Assembly: GCA_015680685.1 (NCBI GenBank) | Contig: MNCI01009519.1 | Location: 1,462,298-1,526,297 of the forward strand | Length of the DNA: 64,000 nucleotides | Source: Gnetum montanum | Lineage: Eukaryota > Streptophyta > Gnetopsida > Gnetales > Gnetaceae | Direction: 5' to 3' | In this document: positions 11,612 through 23,135 of the stretch, piece by piece | Position numbering within the stretch: the first letter of the stretch is position 1 | Layout: the number at the start of each line of letters is the position of its first letter | The notes under the pieces: model-generated | What the model was told of the DNA's origin: nothing | Databases searched by the model: none | The model's input: the letters and a program-made list of their open reading frames with translations, nothing else | Position numbers and translations under genes: made by a program

Positions 11612-11705
11612 TTAGTTAGCTTCTTCAACCCTTCACCCTCTAGCATAGGAGATAAACNGTTAGTTAGCTTCTTCAACCCTTCACCCTCTAGCATAGGAGA
11701 TAAAC
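11612..11705 (+). repeat. 46-bp direct duplication around a single N (assembly joint)
   Basis: Bases 11612-11657 and 11660-11705 are identical and are separated by the lone N at 11658 plus one base. This is what results when two overlapping contig ends are abutted with one N. The duplication is probably not real. Confidence 0.85.
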
Positions 11706-11913
11706 TTGAAAAGACCAAAAAAATCATATACCTCGGACTTACTTAACCATGCACCGTGACAACAACAAGTAAGTCTAAGAAGACAATGAATGATTAACCC
11801 CAAGTGTTCCATCGGGCATTTAGGCATTTAGTCTGTGGAGTTTGACTAGATCATGCATGCTATGCTCGTTTCGTATGGTTGAATGTAGGGGTACCTCGCC
11901 ACTCATCATTAGT

Positions 11914-12020
11914 CGTATGTTATATGGTGGCTAGTAAATTTATAGGAATTTGATTATACCTTGGTGGATAGAAAAGGAACCAAGAATATTGTTGCTAATC
12001 ATCTATGTCAGTAAAGATGA
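11914..12020 (+). pseudogene. E2 RNase H, C-terminal part
   Basis: The frame resumes after S1 with a stretch matching E1 2985-3090, ending K-G-T-K-N-I-V-A-N-H-L. It is the end of the RNase H / connection domain and is short and damaged. Confidence 0.78.
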
Positions 12021-12474
12021 AATAGCAAGGAGGATGAAGAACTCTTATCTGATCAGTTTCTAGATGAACTTGTCTTTGCTATGTTCATCAAAGTCCAAGG
12101 ACCAAAGGATGTCACTTGGTATGAAGAGTTCCTCTCTTATCTACTCACATAGAAGACTATAGAAAAATGGGAATATAAGAAGAAATAACACTTTCTTCAC
12201 TAGGCTAAACATTAAATGGAGATCCAAGGAAACCTTTACAAACTTTGTGTCGATGATTTGGTATGATGGTGTGTACCTGATGCAAATCAATGAGAATCCT
12301 CAAGGATACTCATGAAGATCCTTATCATGGCCACTATGCAGGAAGGATAATGGCTAGAAAGATCCTCATGGTAGGATATTTTGGCCAATGATCTTCAAGG
12401 ATGCTAACCATTTATCCCATTCATGTGAGAGATGTCAATGAGATGGAGGAATGACTATAAAAATGGAAGAACCA
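12021..12474 (+). pseudogene. E2 integrase, zinc-binding N-terminal part
   Basis: It aligns with E1 3140-3510. D-T-H-E-D-P-Y-H-G-H-Y-A-G-R and C-E-R-C-Q give a His/His/Cys/Cys set more complete than in E1. The frame is cut at 12474 by the E3 5' LTR and resumes at 19091. Confidence 0.8.
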
Positions 12475-13508
12475 TGATGAATCATCAGTTGGCTAGGTTA
12501 TCTAATAAGAAATCAACTTTTTGGTTGGCTCCAATAATAAGGATATGATAACAAGGCTCTAATAACAAGGCTCTAATAACAAGGCTTTGATAACAAGGCT
12601 CTAATAACAAAGCTCTAATAACAAGGCCTCGATGTTGGGTATCTAATGTCAAAGCCTTGACATTAGGTATCTGATGTCAGAGCCTTGACATTAGGTATCT
12701 GATGTCAGAGCCCAAGACGCAATGTTGGATATCTGATATTGTGGGGTATATGCTTGCCTATAAATATAGCACCTGGACTCATGATTTGGGAATAGTTTTG
12801 AATAATTTTTCATATTTTTGTTAATAGAGTAGTCGAATTCTTGTAGTTTTATTCCATAATCTTAGAGAATAGTCAGTGAGTGCCCATAGAGTGGATCTAA
12901 GTCAATTGTATGAAGTATTATTCGACTAGCAATGTATTCAGACATATTCCATGAGCAGTAATAAGATCAAGATTGATTCTTATTCATTGTAGCACTTTGA
13001 CTTAAATTAGATTTACTCTTCATGAAATTTACTTTTCATGTACTTAGTTAATATTTACATTTTCATGCATGTTAATTAATTAATCACATAAGTACGACCA
13101 CTTCAAGCATGCATATGACTCTTGGTAATCCCAACAATGCTTAACATTTGGTAACCCAACAACATTATACATGTTCAGGATGTACATAGAAAGTGATACT
13201 AGATACTTATGTTAGGGTAGTTAATTATTAATTAGTAATTAGATTAGTTGAATTGATTATAAATTGAGTCTTAAGTTATTGTTAATTGTAGAAAAATAAA
13301 ATATAAAATAATAAAAATCATATGCCTCACTTCAAACTAAAGCATACATGACAAAGCTACCACTAGTCCAAGTGGGAAGACAATGAATTGCAATCAAGAC
13401 ATAACAATCTAGATGCTAAAACTAGTCCCATCCATGGAATTCGACCAGATCCTATGTGAACGCTTATGATTCATATGGTTGGGTGTAGGGGTATCTCGCC
13501 ACTCATCA
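12475..13508 (+). repeat. E3 5' LTR (1034 bp)
   Basis: It starts TGATGA and ends TCATCA, directly followed by the primer site. TATAAATA is at 12759-12766. It aligns with the 3' LTR throughout but is about 80 bp longer, because the U3 tandem arrays at 12541-12712 are larger here. Many transitions separate the two LTRs, so the insertion is old. Confidence 0.88.
12541..12712 (+). repeat. U3 tandem arrays of about 14 and 28 bp in E3 5' LTR
   Basis: About six units of a 14-bp motif (ctctaataacaagg) run from 12545 to about 12628, followed by units of about 28 bp built on gacattaggtatctgatgtc at 12657-12712. The 3' LTR has fewer copies at 18190-18300. The arrays sit just upstream of TATA, where promoter repeats usually lie. 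Confidence 0.75.
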
Positions 13509-13509
13509 T

Positions 13510-13527
13510 TGGCACAGTTGTTGGGGA
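13510..13527 (+). promoter_or_regulatory. E3 primer-binding site, decayed tRNA-Asp type
   Basis: The site tggcacagttgttgggga matches the Athila/Tat tRNA-Asp site TGGCGCCGTTGCCGGGGA at 14 of 18 positions, and three of the four differences are G-to-A or C-to-T. It begins one base after the LTR. It primes minus-strand cDNA synthesis. Confidence 0.82.
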
Positions 13528-13539
13528 TGGTGCTAGTTA

Positions 13540-15193
13540 TCTTGATTAGTTATATTATACATGATCTCTGTAAAGTTATTAATGATCTATCTCTTAGAAA
13601 ACATTAATATTTTAAATCACACACATTATCAAACAAAACCATGTCTTCTTCACATAGGACCAATAATGCATTGTATGATGAGAACACTTGTAAGAGAAAT
13701 GATAGGATATATACTAAGAAAGATTGGAGTGAACAACCTCAAATAGGAATTTCCTATGCTCATTTAGACCCTTACTACACTCAAGACTACATTCAACTAG
13801 TGAAAACAATTGTTTAGGAGATGGAGTAACTCCTAGATCAAGAAGGACCTCAAGGCTGAGGACCTCCTTTAAACCTAGACAAGATAAATCAAGGGACCAT
13901 GGGGAGAACTATAGAGGCCATGGAAATTCTCCCAATTCCTCATCTTTCTCTTCCTTCTCAATGTCTAGTTTTGATGAAGATGAACATAGGGATAGAGATA
14001 GAGCTATAGTACAGGGTCAAGACAAAGGTAGAAATCAAACCCAAGGGCAAAATTAGAGACATCACAATGAGCATAGACAAGATCATCACAGTCAAATGAA
14101 TAGAAACCAAAATTTTCATCACAACATGTTTGATGATGATGAACCCTTGTTGGTCACTAAAAGCTTGATGCTGATCACAGAGGCGATTAAGAAACTTCAC
14201 AAGCATTGCAAGGATAGTCACTTACCCAGGCTTGATATAAACAATATCCCTAAATTTTTGAGAGGTTATAACTTAGATCCATGACATCATATAGAAGCCT
14301 TCCATGATGCTTGTGCCTCATAAGACATTGAGAATGGATGCCAAAAGCTTAAGCTCTTTCCTAGGACACTAATTGATGAAGTGAAAAGTTGGTATAGATA
14401 ATTGGAACCAAGTTCCATTCACTAGTGGTCCACAATGGTGGAAATTTTTAATGAAAAATACCAAACCTATGCGAGAGTATCCAACGTAAGGAGACAAATC
14501 CAAGAGTGGAAGTAAGAAAATCATGAACCCTTGGATGTGGCCTTGGATAGATACTATTTGCTACTACATAGATGCCCAGATCATGGTTTCTCTGAGGAAA
14601 GGCAACTTTTTCACATCATAGATGGGCTTCATAATTAAACAAGGAAGACCCTTGGGATGTATGCTCTAGGTCAATTATATGAGTTATGAACCCATCAGAT
14701 TTGAGAGTTGATCAAGCGTGTGGAAAAAGAAGAAGGAAAGCTATGCAAATGGGAGAATGTTGAAGAAAATAACTGGGATCCAACTCTTCAAAGAAAAGGA
14801 TCCATATCTATGATGAGGAAAAATAGGTAGCTCTCGATTAGATGATTTTACAACCAACCTTGTCAATACAAAATTTTATCAATGAGCTTGAAGCAAAGCT
14901 AGGCAAGATGTTGGAAGGGATGAATGAGAAAGTTAAAACTTGCATAGAAACCATAGAGAAAAAGGTAACACAAAGAAAATTAAGTGATCATAAAAAAAGG
15001 AGGAAAAAGAACTAAGAAACATGTAGGAACACTTATCGAGAAATAGGAAAAATGGTTGAAGAAAGTGAGGCTATAGACTCAACCATAGACAAAGATAATA
15101 GATGTGACATTTGCATATATGACCATTTGAAGGGCCATTGCCCAATCTTGTTGCATCTACATAAGCACTGGGTAGGGGTATTAACTACAGAGT
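13540..15193 (+). pseudogene. E3 gag remnant, most complete gag of the Athila group here
   Basis: The N-terminal part (13561-14090) is E1/E2 sequence not otherwise in view and includes an acidic/arginine-rich stretch. The core from 14250 shows L-R-G-Y-N-L-D-P, K-L-K-L-F-P-R-T-L-I and L-L-H-R-C-P-D-H-G-F-S. The knuckle at 15103-15144 keeps all ligands (C-D-I-C, H, C) with spacing CX2CX3HX4C. Stops and small indels break it. It is the only coding function left in E3. Confidence 0.82.
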
Positions 15194-15606
15194 TTGTATA
15201 GAAGTACATGCCTAGGAGATTTCCTCTTCTACATAGTAATTTTAGACAACCCCAAGACCAATTGTACTATCCTAGGAGGACTTATTACCAACCTGAACAT
15301 TGGCATCAATTGCAGTGGAAACAACCACAATCGTGGGGAAGGCCACCACGAAACTAGCCCTATCATTCATACCAATTGAGCCCACATGGATATTATGTTC
15401 AACACCTTGTTTCACCAACTAGTTTTACTTCCTTTACTTCAAATCACTACAGCCACTCTCCCAAATCTCATTTTCCCACAACATCTTATATGAGATCACC
15501 ACTTCACACCTCTAACCCTACATCATATCCTCAATATTCTCATACTCACCCCCACCATATGTCACCTCCAATAACACAGGAAGGTTCAACATCACAATAT
15601 CAATGA
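15194..15606 (+). pseudogene. E3 proline/tyrosine/serine/histidine-rich Gag tail
   Basis: A low-complexity frame, open at 15376-15606, is rich in Pro, Tyr, Ser, Thr and His (S-P-H-G-Y-Y-V, N-H-Y-S-H-S-P-K-S-H, H-P-H-H-M-S-P-P). It follows the zinc knuckle. E2 has a homologous tail; E1 has lost it. No known domain is visible; it is likely disordered. Confidence 0.6.
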
Positions 15607-16105
15607 TAGAATGCCACTTGTGTTATGAAGATATATGTAAATGATAATGCTAGTAGTTCTCAACCAAAGTCTTGGAAACATCCCTTCTAGAGGAAAGGTC
15701 GTAAGTCAAAGCAAAACACTCATGAACCTAATACATCACCTAAACTAGCATAAGGCCAATCTGATGCAACAACCTTCCTCAGAAAAATGATGTCTCCTAA
15801 TCATACATAGAAGACAAAAACCATTGTCACTCCAACATAAGACATAAATGATAAACCTATCATTGTGGAGAGACAAAAGAATCCATGCATCACCAATAAT
15901 GATAAAGGATGTAGTTGTGGGTTGGAAGTTTGAATTATTAACACGACCCATATACCAGCCCACCATAAAGTTCAGGAGCAAGTGTGTGAGGAAAATCTAG
16001 TCTATGCAGTAGCCACTAAACTAGAAGACACCTAGTGGCTTGAAAATAAGAATATAAAACTATCTCAAAGATGCATGGAAGTAATTGATTTTCTTATTAG
16101 TTCTA
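15607..16105 (+). pseudogene. E3 remnant of protease-RT linker, protease missing
   Basis: No D-L-G-S box is found. The end (16003-16090) aligns with the linker of E1 (1440-1540) and E2 (9345-9430), and the similarity stops near 16105. This marks the left side of the deletion that removed RT, RNase H and integrase. Confidence 0.6.
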
Positions 16106-18122
16106 GAATTTTTTGATTCTTCATATGTTTTCCATTTCTTAATATTTTTATTTTCTTTATAATTTTTCTCTTTTCTTGAGTCATTCTATTTATGTTTTAT
16201 GAAAGTATTTTATGTTTTTCTTAATAAAATTGCCAAGTCATGATGCAGAAGTCAACACTATGTGTTGGGTTTTTTGTGCTATGCTATCAAGATGATTGAG
16301 TAAGTAATTGTGTAAAGTAGTGAAACCACCTCATCCATCTCTTTAATTCTTTGAATAAAAGGTTTTTTTGCATGGAAATAATTTAGTTCTTCTTTTATGA
16401 AACTAAAATTAATCAATGATCATTGTTCCTTAAAGAAAGGGGAATAACCAAGTGGGAATGGCAAAGGTTGTGACCTCAAGGGGACTTGTTGGATTCTCTT
16501 CTTAACTTTCTTCATGTGATTTATGAATCCTCTTGGAATGTATCATCACTCACCCATCAACCAATAAAAAGGAAGCTCTATCTTTGCATGGTGTGGTTTC
16601 CATCTAAAAAGGAAAATAATAATAATGGAAATTCAAAGAACATCCCTTAGATGCAATAATGGGCTACAAGCATTGGTTATGGGGCTGGAAAGACATGTTA
16701 CCCATGCCTTAAGGCACCCCTCTAACTAAAGCCCTTTCTTCCTTCTCTTTTCTTCTCTTTTTGGAGTGATGATTGTTCTTTGAGGTGTTTGTAGACTCAT
16801 TGTGGTTGGCAGGATGGAACACATCAATGCAAGGTTATTGTTCGTGGTATGGACTTGGTCTAAACTTGGACGAATAGGTATGTTGATCATTTTAATCATA
16901 CTTGTCACAAGAACCTATTATGGACATGGTTAAAGTACCTTACATCTTGATCTCTACAACCCTTCTCATTTCATTATTCACCTCACTATTGCATGTGATT
17001 ATTGGCCTTTTGGTTTTGTGTAGTATAGTGCAACATCTTAACCATGGTAGTTGTGTGTTGTTTGGAATAAAGGCATGGTCTACATTTAACTTCTTGGGTG
17101 ATCACAAACAACTATAGAAGTGGTCATTGCAGGGCATTATGGTAGGATCCTATTTTGGGGAGGACCCACTTGCATAACTTTTGTTGATCATGGCTTTGAA
17201 CTAACATTCACATCTTCCAAAACATCAATGATGGTTTCTTTGAATTTATGCATTATTTTTGGACTACTTCTCATTTGTTTCATTAATTTTTCCTACTTTT
17301 CTATTTCCATATCCATTAATATTTCTTAGCCATCTTATAAACTGGACCTTTGGTTTCAATTATTTAAAAAGCTATGTGCTTCTGGAGTTATGCTTATTAG
17401 TCATGGGAGCTAGGGATGTTTGCTTTTAAATTTTTCTAGCATCCTATTTTTGAACATCATGGTAACTAATAGTATTTGATCAAAATAATGTGAACAACTT
17501 GATGATTTTAGTTACCTCATAGCCTTGGGCATAGTATGTTGGAATTGCCTTATGCTGAAAAGAAGACTAAGGGATTTGAAAAGGGTTAATTATTAAGGAA
17601 AATTTACCAAAACTAATGTTTATCCCTTAGTGACTACAAGTGATGCTAAAAGAAACATCTAAAGAAGAAGGTCTTTTTCTAGGCATGAAAACAAAGCCAA
17701 GAGAGGAACAACAAAGGATATGACCATGGACACATCATAGCACATACAAGATAGTAGCTCAAACTTTGCATGTTTGCTAGATCCATGGGGCAATGAGAAG
17801 AAATTTTAGTCCATCCTTCAAGAATGTTTTGCATAACTAGAGAAGCATTAACATAACAATCAAGGTTAAAATTCTATCACCACTAGCAACAAGAAGGAGA
17901 ATCATCTTCAATGGATTCTTGAAGATCCCTACAAATTTTGTAATTTTTAAAGACTATCTAGTCTTTTGTCATTCTATCATCTTGTATGCATCCATTCAAA
18001 TAAAATTTTGTAATGTGGCACTTAGAGTCAGTTAGTAGTTAGCATTAGTCAATAATTTCATACCTTTCCAATTTTGTAAAGAAAGCTTGATCCTATCTTG
18101 TTAACTTGAGGATGAGTTTTCA
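16106..18122 (+). other. E3 post-integrase-type region
   Basis: The T-rich start (16100-16240) matches the post-integrase T-rich segments of E1 and E2, giving the right side of the pol deletion. Shared blocks at about 16625-16725 and 17130-17185 follow in the same order as in E1 and E2. From about 18020 the terminal box shared with E1 and E4 begins. Apart from the small hydrophobic frames at 16902-17329, nothing coding is evident. Confidence 0.65.
16902..17329 (+). pseudogene. Possible env-like (post-integrase) reading-frame fragments with membrane segments
   Basis: Two adjacent frames (16902-17117 and 17120-17329) encode hydrophobic stretches long enough to cross a membrane, for example L-L-I-S-L-F-T-S-L-L-H-V-I-I-G-L-L-V and L-C-I-I-F-G-L-L-L-I-C-F-I. 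Athila elements often carry a membrane-associated env-like frame here. T-rich non-coding DNA also translates as hydrophobic residues, so this is weak evidence. Confidence 0.3.
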
Positions 18123-18138
18123 TTCAGTTGTGGGGGTA
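18123..18138 (+). promoter_or_regulatory. E3 polypurine tract
   Basis: The tract ttcagttgtgggggta lies directly before the 3' LTR TGATGA. It differs by one transition from the E1 tract at the same place. Confidence 0.75.
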
Positions 18139-19090
18139 TGATGAATCATTAGTTGGTTGGGTTATCTAATGAAAAGTCAACTTTTTGGTTGGCTCTAATA
18201 AAAATGCTTTGATAACAATGTTCCAATAACAAGGCTCTGATAACAGGTCCCAACATCGAGTATTCGATATTAGAGCCTCAACATTGGGTATCTGATGTTG
18301 AAGCCCAAGGTGTGATGTCAGATATCTAATATCATGGGATATATGCTGGCCTATAAATATAGCACTTGGTCTCATGATTTGGGAATAGTTTTTCATAGTT
18401 TTGTCAATAGAGTAGCTAAATTCTTGCAATTTTATTCCATAATCTTAGAGAACAGTTAGTGAGTGCCCACAGAGTGGATCTTAGTCAATTGTACAAAGTC
18501 TTATTCAATTGGTAATGTACTTGGACATATGCCATGAGCAGCAATAAGATCGAGATTGATTCTTATTCATTGTAGTACTTTGAATTAGATTAGATTTACT
18601 TTCCATGCAATTTCCTTTTCATGTACATAGTTAATATTTACATTTTCATGCATGTTAATTAATTAAGCACATAAGTACAACCACTTTGAGCATGTGATGA
18701 CTCTTGGTAATCCTAGCAACGCTAAAAATTTGGTAACTCAACAACGTTATACATGTTTAGGATGTGCACAGAAAGTGGTATCAGATACTTATTTTAGGGT
18801 TTTTGATAATTAATTAGTAATTAGATTAGTTGAATTGATTATAAATTGAGTCTTAACCTATTGTTAATCGTAGAAAAATAAAATATAAAATAATAAAAAT
18901 CATATGCCTCAGTTCAGACTAAACCATACGTGACAAAGCTACGAGTAGTTCAAGAGGGAAGACAATGAACTGAAATCAAGATATAATGATCTAGATGCCA
19001 CAACTAGTCCCATCCATAGAATTTGACAGAATTGTGCATGAATGCTTATGATTCATATGGTTGGGTATAAGGGTACCTTGCTGCTCATCA
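18139..19090 (+). repeat. E3 3' LTR (952 bp)
   Basis: It starts TGATGA and ends TCATCA and pairs with 12475-13508. TATAAATAT is at 18352-18360. The U3 arrays are shorter than in the 5' LTR. E2 integrase resumes at 19091. Confidence 0.88.
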
Positions 19091-20032
19091 GATCCCAATA
19101 GTGGATCCAACCACTAGAGCCTTTTGACCTTTGGGGAATTAACTTCATGGTATCCATCACTTCTATGTCAAATGGGAAGGCCTACATCATAGTTTTTGTT
19201 GACTACTACACCAAATGGGTTGAAGCTATAACTATATCTAACTATACATCTATCATTATAGCTTTGTTTGTTCAACAATAGCTGGTAAATAGGTTTGGTA
19301 TGCCTAGAGCACTGATTTTAGATAATGAAACATATTTCACAGGTTCTATTTTTTGGAAGTTGATGCAATGATTGGGGTGCATAACATAAAATTACAACCT
19401 CGTATCATCCCTCATGAAAAAAATCAAGCTAAGGTCACCAATTTGAAGATTGCTAGAATTTTGATGCAAACTATCAGTAGATATAGGAAAGATTGGAATA
19501 CCAAACTTAACGATGCTCTTTTTGCATATTTTTCAAGTTGAAAACTTCCTATAGGCTATTCTCCCTATGAGTTAGTGTATGGAAAGTTACCCAAACTTGC
19601 AATATAAGCTAAAATGTATTCACTCACAATTGCCTATGAGCTTAACCTAGACATTAATCTAGTCGAAAAAAGAATGTTTTATGATACTTAAAGTGCTAGA
19701 TGAAAACTGATGAATAGCCTTAATGATGAATGAAGTCCACAAGGTGCACATCAAAAGACATCATAACACACAGATAAGATACATTACATTCCAACCTGGC
19801 AATAAGGTTCTTTATTGGAATCCAATGCATGTGCCACAATGCACTAAGTTGCAAATGTTATGGAAAGGACCTTACATCATCTATTCAACTTTTCCTTCTA
19901 GGGCTATGATAATTTACCACTTGACCAACCCTCACAAGTATATATTAGTCAACTTACAATAACTTAAGCCATTTTTGGAACCCCAAGTAACTAGCAACAC
20001 TAACACTTTTGTGCAAGAATAGGTATGCTCTA
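19091..20032 (+). pseudogene. E2 integrase, catalytic core and C-terminal part
   Basis: The core resumes with W-G-I-N-F-M (Asp of the first catalytic position changed to Asn), then Y-Y-T-K-W-V-E-A and I-L-D-N-E-T-Y-F-T-G. The C-terminal part at 19723-19962 has W-K-G-P-Y-I-I-Y. It aligns with E1 3540-4470. Stops interrupt it; the 19353-19541 and 19723-19962 pieces are the longest open parts. Confidence 0.85.
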
Positions 20033-21240
20033 TTTTTTGAATCTCTTCCTCTCAACTTAGTTTTGGAAGAGATGGCCATTCATTGTAACATTTTAATGAG
20101 GATAACTAGTTTTTTAGCTTTTTGTTTTGTAACATTCTTTATATATTTTCCATTTTCTTCATAATTTATTAATTATTTTATATATTTTTCCATCTTTTAT
20201 TTTCTTTTTTTTTGTTTGCTATATTTAGTATAGTTGGAAATCTTTGATTTTGTTCATTGCTAATATTAAATTTGGAAATTTATTTAATGCAACTATCAAT
20301 GTTATGATTAATTAACCAAAAGGTCAAATTTTATCTTTAGATTGTATTTTCTACTAATAAATTGTTAATTTTCTCATGGTATTAAGTAGTGAGTTCACGA
20401 CATCTATCCATTCTATTTGTTCCATGGGAAATCTGTATCATGGGAGCATGAAGACTCTTTCACATTATAATTTAAAGTAACAAATGATCTTCTTGCCAAA
20501 TAAATTAGGAAAAAATCAGAGGGAATGAAAAAGGGTGTGACCTTAAGGGGACTTGTTGTATTCTTCTCTCAAATTCCTTCTTAAGTTCTATCATCCTTCA
20601 CTAGTATATCATCACTTGTACTATCAACCATAAAAAAGAAGAATGTCTTTGCATGGTGTGATTCTTATATATAAAAAAATAAACAGAAAATTAAAGCACA
20701 CCCCTTAGACTTAATAATGGGCTACCAACACTGGTTTTGGAGCTAGAAAGATATGTTACCCATGTTTGAAGGCATCCTTCTAACTATGGTCCTTTGTAGA
20801 TTCTTTTTCTCTTTTCTTCTTTTCTTGGAGTGATGATTGTCCTTTGGGGTTTTCACGAACACTTGATGATTGGAGAGGAAGAATATGTTAATGTGAGATC
20901 ACTGTCAATGGAATTGACTTGATCTAGACTTGGAATGGACCAGTATTAGATCCTATTAATCATAGTTTTCACCAAGGATCTTATATGACTCTGATGTAAA
21001 TTATCCATCCATCTTTCTCTCTTTCTACCATTTGCTCACTTTAAGTTTTGGAAAATTGATAATTTCTTTTGTAAACAGCATCATCCTAGGATAATTCCAT
21101 TCATGGATATGGAATTTACCTTAAACCAACCATTAATCATCCGTAGTGCCCATGAACTCCTTATGATGGAGGTATGCAAGGGAATAATGGGCATATGCCT
21201 ACTTTGGAGAGGATCCACTTGCATTTCCTTTGTTCTACCT
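20033..21240 (+). other. E2 post-integrase region
   Basis: A T-rich segment (20090-20240) is followed by blocks at about 20685-20770 and 21175-21235 shared with E1 and E3. No long frame is open. Alignment with E1/E3 fades after about 21240, and the 3' LTR is not seen. Confidence 0.65.
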
Positions 21241-21979
21241 TAAGTTAAAGTATCTAACCATGGGTCTTTTGCTTGATCAATCATTTCAATAGCATTACAA
21301 CATCTAGTTTTTCTTTATTTGACATTAGAACATCCTCAAAGAACTTATCTAATACACTCTAATTATTTCCATGTGATCAAACATACCTTCTTTCATGTTG
21401 CTAAAATTCTACATCTTTTTGGCTTCCCTTTAGCTCTTGTTACATCCCCAAACTTTCCCAAAATTCCTTCATTTTCAAAGTGAAAATATAGTTAAGAACA
21501 TCTACATTGATGCATCCTTGTCGACATAATATAATGAGTTGACATAACTCCATTGACACAAGGTAAAAATCCTATAAATATGTGTGAAAATTAGCTCATT
21601 TTTTACCATTTTCTTAAAGCACTAGAGGATTTTTTTATCTTCTTTAGAGCTGAAGAAACTTTTGAGTACTATAACTTCTAAAATGCGTATTTGATTTTGC
21701 CCATTTTTTGATCCTCAAGCTATTGGAGCCATGCTTTTCATCGTGGGGGCCTCAAACCTTATGTTTTCAATGAAAATGGTTTTGAAAGTTTTCTAAATTA
21801 CCATGAATAATGTGTTAAATAATATTAAAATAATAACCATAAAGAGTTAATATCAACAAAAAAAATTTATTAGATGGAAATAAAATAATAATAAAATAAT
21901 ATCACAAGCCTATATCATAAAACAAAAACTTAATGATAAAATCTTAACATCTAAGGAATCAACATAACCTGATCTAACA
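21241..21979 (+). other. Unassigned stretch with a possible LTR fragment
   Basis: At 21438 a sequence opening tgttacatccccaaac resembles the TGT-A/T-AC...CCC start of many plant LTRs, and tataaatatg lies about 145 bp downstream. A piece near 21530-21560 resembles the start of the E4 LTR (gagttgacata followed by tccnattga). No end, partner or target duplication was found. The piece with cgtgggggcc near 21742 resembles E1 5820. The remainder is AT-rich with nothing recognised. Confidence 0.3.
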
Positions 21980-22245
21980 AAGGAAGGTATTCGAAGGTAA
22001 CAAAGGTTATGCTTAAGAGCTAATCATGGGTTATGTTTATGATCATAGATGATACCCAAGAGAGGACCATAGGTGGAAGGGCCATCACAACATAGGGAGA
22101 AGTGACCCTAAGGAGGAAGGGACCAATAACAACCACAATAACAACAAACCTAGGAGTAAGTAGTGGAGGTTATACATGCTACTAGGCCTCTTTGGAAGGA
22201 GTTTGAGGTAGATTCTATTAGGTAGATTCCTATTATAGAAATAGA

Positions 22246-22250
22246 CCATT
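22246..22250 (+). repeat. S2 target-site duplication, left copy (CCATT)
   Basis: CCATT at 22246-22250 is repeated exactly at 23136-23140. This places the LTR start at 22251, where TTATGA is a one-base change of TGATGA. Confidence 0.85.
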
Positions 22251-23135
22251 TTATGAACCGTGATATCGAGGTCGTGCTATCACATCTGCGATATCAGAGC
22301 CTATCATGCGGTGTCGGATACCCGATATTGGGACCTATCTCCTTGCCTATAAATAAGAGGCAGGAACACTTGGTTTTGCAATAGTTAGTTAGACCCTTAG
22401 CCAAACTCTTTCCTTTTCTCCCTCCCAGAGTTAGAATTATTTTTGTGTGCCTGTAGTAGGAGTCATAAAGTGAACAGATCTTTATTCGAGCATTGTGTAC
22501 CTGAGCACACCTTGTGTACGACAATAAAGATGAACTTTATGATAAACCTTGCAGCATCCAAAATAGATTAATTAGTGTTAATTGATGTTATTAAATGCTT
22601 TCCTAGTTAATTAATGTCTTCTCTCACCCTAAACTTTCTTAAGTAAATAGACTCAGTACGACTACTTTGAGCATGTGTGTAACGCTTGGTAACCCAGTAA
22701 TGATTAGCGTGTGGTAATCTCAGTAGCATTACACTAGTTCAAGATGTGTACGGTAAGTGGGAACGGATGCTAGTGTTNCAATCTCAGTAGCATTACACTG
22801 GTTCAAGATGTGTACGGTAAGTGGGAACGGATGCTAGTGTTAGGATTCGTTAGAACTTAGTTAATGAGTAGTTAAGTTAAATTAGTCACTTAGTTATCTT
22901 TGTCCTCCCTTATTAGCACATGACATAAAAACATAAAAGATATAAAAATAATATGCCTGAAGCTTACTTAACCATACAATCATGACATATAAGTAAGTTT
23001 TGGAAGACAATGATTAACCAACCCGTCCTTGTTCCACATACGTGCATAAGCACTTAGTCCTTGGAATTCAACTGGATTGTGCATGAAACACTCATATTCG
23101 TATGGTTTAGCGTAGGGGTACCTTGCTGCTCATCA
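22251..23135 (+). mobile_element. S2: Athila-type solo LTR inside E4
   Basis: It ends TCATCA and is flanked by exact CCATT duplications with no internal element sequence. TATAAATA is at 22348-22355 and AATAAA at 22523-22528. It is closest to the E1 and S1 LTRs. The GATATC cluster opens U3. Its length includes a probable assembly duplication at 22778. CpG content is intermediate between S1 and the old layers. Confidence 0.87.
22716..22841 (+). repeat. 62-bp direct duplication around a single N (assembly joint)
   Basis: Bases 22716-22777 and 22780-22841 differ at one position and are separated by the lone N at 22778 plus one base. This is the same signature as at 11658 and most likely an unmerged contig overlap. 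Confidence 0.85.

Larger units (their letters stand above)
10928..11908 (+). mobile_element. S1: Athila-type solo LTR inside E2 RNase H
   Basis: It starts TGATGA and ends TCATCA, with exact TTAGT duplications on both sides and no internal element sequence, so it is a solo LTR left by LTR-LTR recombination. TATAAATA is at 11010-11017 and AATAAA at 11185-11190. It keeps far more CpG than the surrounding E2 sequence, so it is clearly younger. Part of the R/U5 side (about 11271-11470) is a diverged tandem duplication of roughly 115 bp. Its length includes a probable assembly duplication at 11658. Confidence 0.9.
12475..19090 (+). mobile_element. E3: gag-only non-autonomous Athila-type element
   Basis: Both LTRs (12475-13508 and 18139-19090), a tRNA-Asp-like primer site, gag, a trace of the protease-RT linker, the conserved 3' region and a polypurine tract are present. 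No protease, RT, RNase H or integrase motif is found between the LTRs. It splits the E2 integrase. The flanking 5-mers GAACC (12469-12473) and GATCC (19091-19095) look like a decayed target duplication offset by one base. Such gag-only elements (TR-GAG type) depend on enzymes from relatives. Confidence 0.87.
7255..21240 (+). mobile_element. E2: Athila-like Ty3/gypsy element, discontinuous host of E1, S1 and E3
   Basis: E2 is present as 7255-10927, 11914-12474 and 19091 to about 21240. The pieces join in order to give gag, protease, RT, RNase H, integrase and a post-integrase region, each aligning with E1. Its gag starts abruptly at the R-G-Y-N motif after the E1 LTR, so the first part of gag and the 5' LTR lie beyond E1. 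No 3' LTR was found. The right end decays into unassigned sequence after 21240. It is the oldest layer of the left half. Confidence 0.85.

Noticed and set aside
12541-12712. Regular short repeats resembling a CRISPR array
   Set aside because: Units are contiguous with no unique spacers of constant length, lie in a plant LTR U3, and have fewer copies in the partner LTR.
21438-21760. Complete solo LTR beginning tgttacatcccc
   Set aside because: No matching end, target duplication or second copy was found; kept only as a low-confidence fragment.
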